A DNA stretch of 64,000 nt from Pegea sp. RAD2-039 (taxonomy: Eukaryota > Chordata > Thaliacea > Salpida > Salpidae), in contig JAQGEQ010000254.1 in the NCBI GenBank assembly GCA_034620365.1, forward strand, positions 372,001-436,000. The letters are read 5' to 3'. Both the position numbers and the translations under genes were made by a program. Within the stretch, counting starts at the first letter, position 1; every line of letters begins with the position of its first letter. The notes beneath the pieces are model-generated. The model ran no database searches and was not told the DNA's origin. It saw only the letters and a program-made list of their open reading frames with translations. Shown here piece by piece: positions 63,030 through 64,000 of the stretch.

Positions 63030-64000
63030 TTTGTTTTTAAGGTATTCTGTCTAAGACACACTCATTAAAAATTTAATTAAAGAATAAGCTTTTATCTCAG
63101 CTTTTTAACCTAAATTTAAATTAAACCACTGTTTATTTTTATAAAATATCTCAACAATTTTACTTTAAAACTGCTTTAAGTAGTTTTAGAAACTTTTACA
63201 GCAAAGTAAAAAAACATATGATTATTTAGAGATACGCAGCTTATATACTTATCTGCTTTCTTTGAAGTTTACTTAAATTGCTATGAATTGCAAGTAAATA
63301 AATTTCTTAGCTTTTGAAATATATTACTTAACAAACATTTAGAAGACTGTTTACAAAATATTTTGCTAAAACTAAATAGTAAGACAAACCTTTATAAAAA
63401 CTTAAAAAGAAGAAATAAATTTGCTTTTGTAGTTCTTTAAATAATTAGTTTCTAAGATTTTACAAAAAGTAGTTTTTAATGTTTTAATTCAATGTCATAA
63501 ATAGATACCCGAAAACTTCACATAATTTCTTAAAGATTAATAATTATATCCACTTCTTCTTATATAATAAAATGTAACTGTTAGACATCAAATATCAATT
63601 TCAAGTTAGTTTGCTGTAGATACAAAACTCCGATTTGTAGTAATTGAAATTTCATGTTTTACTATCGAAGTGAAAGATTGCTTTTTCGGTAGTTCACAAT
63701 TCAAACTTTAAAACACCAAATTCATAAACCTTCAAATAAATCGATTATTTGATTAGTTGAAAGACTATTTGAGCGCAAACTTTGCTGATCAACAATTATT
63801 GACATTTAAAAAACTTCTTCTTATGTTGGACAAGTAAACAGAAAAGTTGTATTGATATATTATTGAAGTTAATGTAAATATTTCTCTGACTTACAATTAG
63901 AGAAACTATTTTCTAGAAATTAATTTGTAAACACTGCAACTATTCCCTATTTTTTGATTTGGAAACTGTTTGGAAATAATAATTGAAGAAATAACTTTAT
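63030..64000. other. Upstream region of the secreted paralogue, no gene recognised
   Basis: AT-rich DNA to the window edge, with no ORF longer than 60 codons and no exon-like segment. It presumably contains the promoter of the minus-strand paralogue. Confidence 0.5.

Noticed and set aside
1..64000. tRNA, rRNA and CRISPR arrays
   Set aside because: Looked for cloverleaf-like paired segments, conserved rRNA words and evenly spaced repeats. None found.

Overview
This window is AT-rich genomic DNA from an invertebrate animal. Every recognisable gene is split by GT-AG introns. Many introns are only about 44-65 bp, while others run to several kb. The gene set is metazoan: an LGR-type receptor, an adhesion GPCR, a torsin, SLC37 and SLC2 transporters, an ataxin-7 homologue and an IL-17-receptor-like family. 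I see no rRNA, tRNA, CRISPR array or intact transposon. The phylum cannot be fixed from sequence alone. A compact AT-rich spiralian such as a rotifer, or a cnidarian, would both fit.

Region by region. 1-10,725 (minus): a leucine-rich-repeat GPCR of the LGR family, whose C-tail runs off the left edge and whose N-terminal exons are not found. 14.9-22.3 kb: mostly intronic or intergenic DNA, with an isolated MFS-like fragment and a set of phase-compatible plus-strand exons of an unrecognised gene ending at 22,346. 23,269-25,501 (plus): a torsin AAA+ protein whose Walker B glutamate codon reads lysine. 25,702-27,335 (minus): a complete glucose-6-phosphate translocase (SLC37A4-like). 27.4-30.5 kb: intergenic, with a 31-bp tandem duplication and a decayed LINE-like tail. 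30.56-34.23 kb (plus): an adhesion GPCR carrying a trefoil domain. 34,728-38,009 (minus): a complete SLC2-family sugar transporter. 40,038-42,129 (plus): an ataxin-7/Sgf73-like SAGA subunit.

The most interesting part is 43-63 kb, a dispersed cluster of four paralogues sharing one exon plan: a 139-nt signal-peptide exon, a 113-nt exon and an exon of about 130 nt, all with the same intron phases. One copy (43,280-45,587) is a full type I receptor with a transmembrane helix and an intracellular domain resembling SEFIR (IL-17 receptor signalling). One copy (50.7-52.0 kb) is a pseudogene. Two copies (58.8-59.8 kb and 61.9-63.0 kb) appear to encode only the secreted ectodomain. This is what a locus with one signalling receptor and soluble decoy or carrier paralogues would look like.

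Exon boundaries were worked out by hand from splice consensus, reading frame and remembered family features. Two junctions (adhesion GPCR 31,913/32,075 and ataxin-7 exon 2/3) do not agree in phase and are flagged. Family assignments rest on motif recognition, with no database search.
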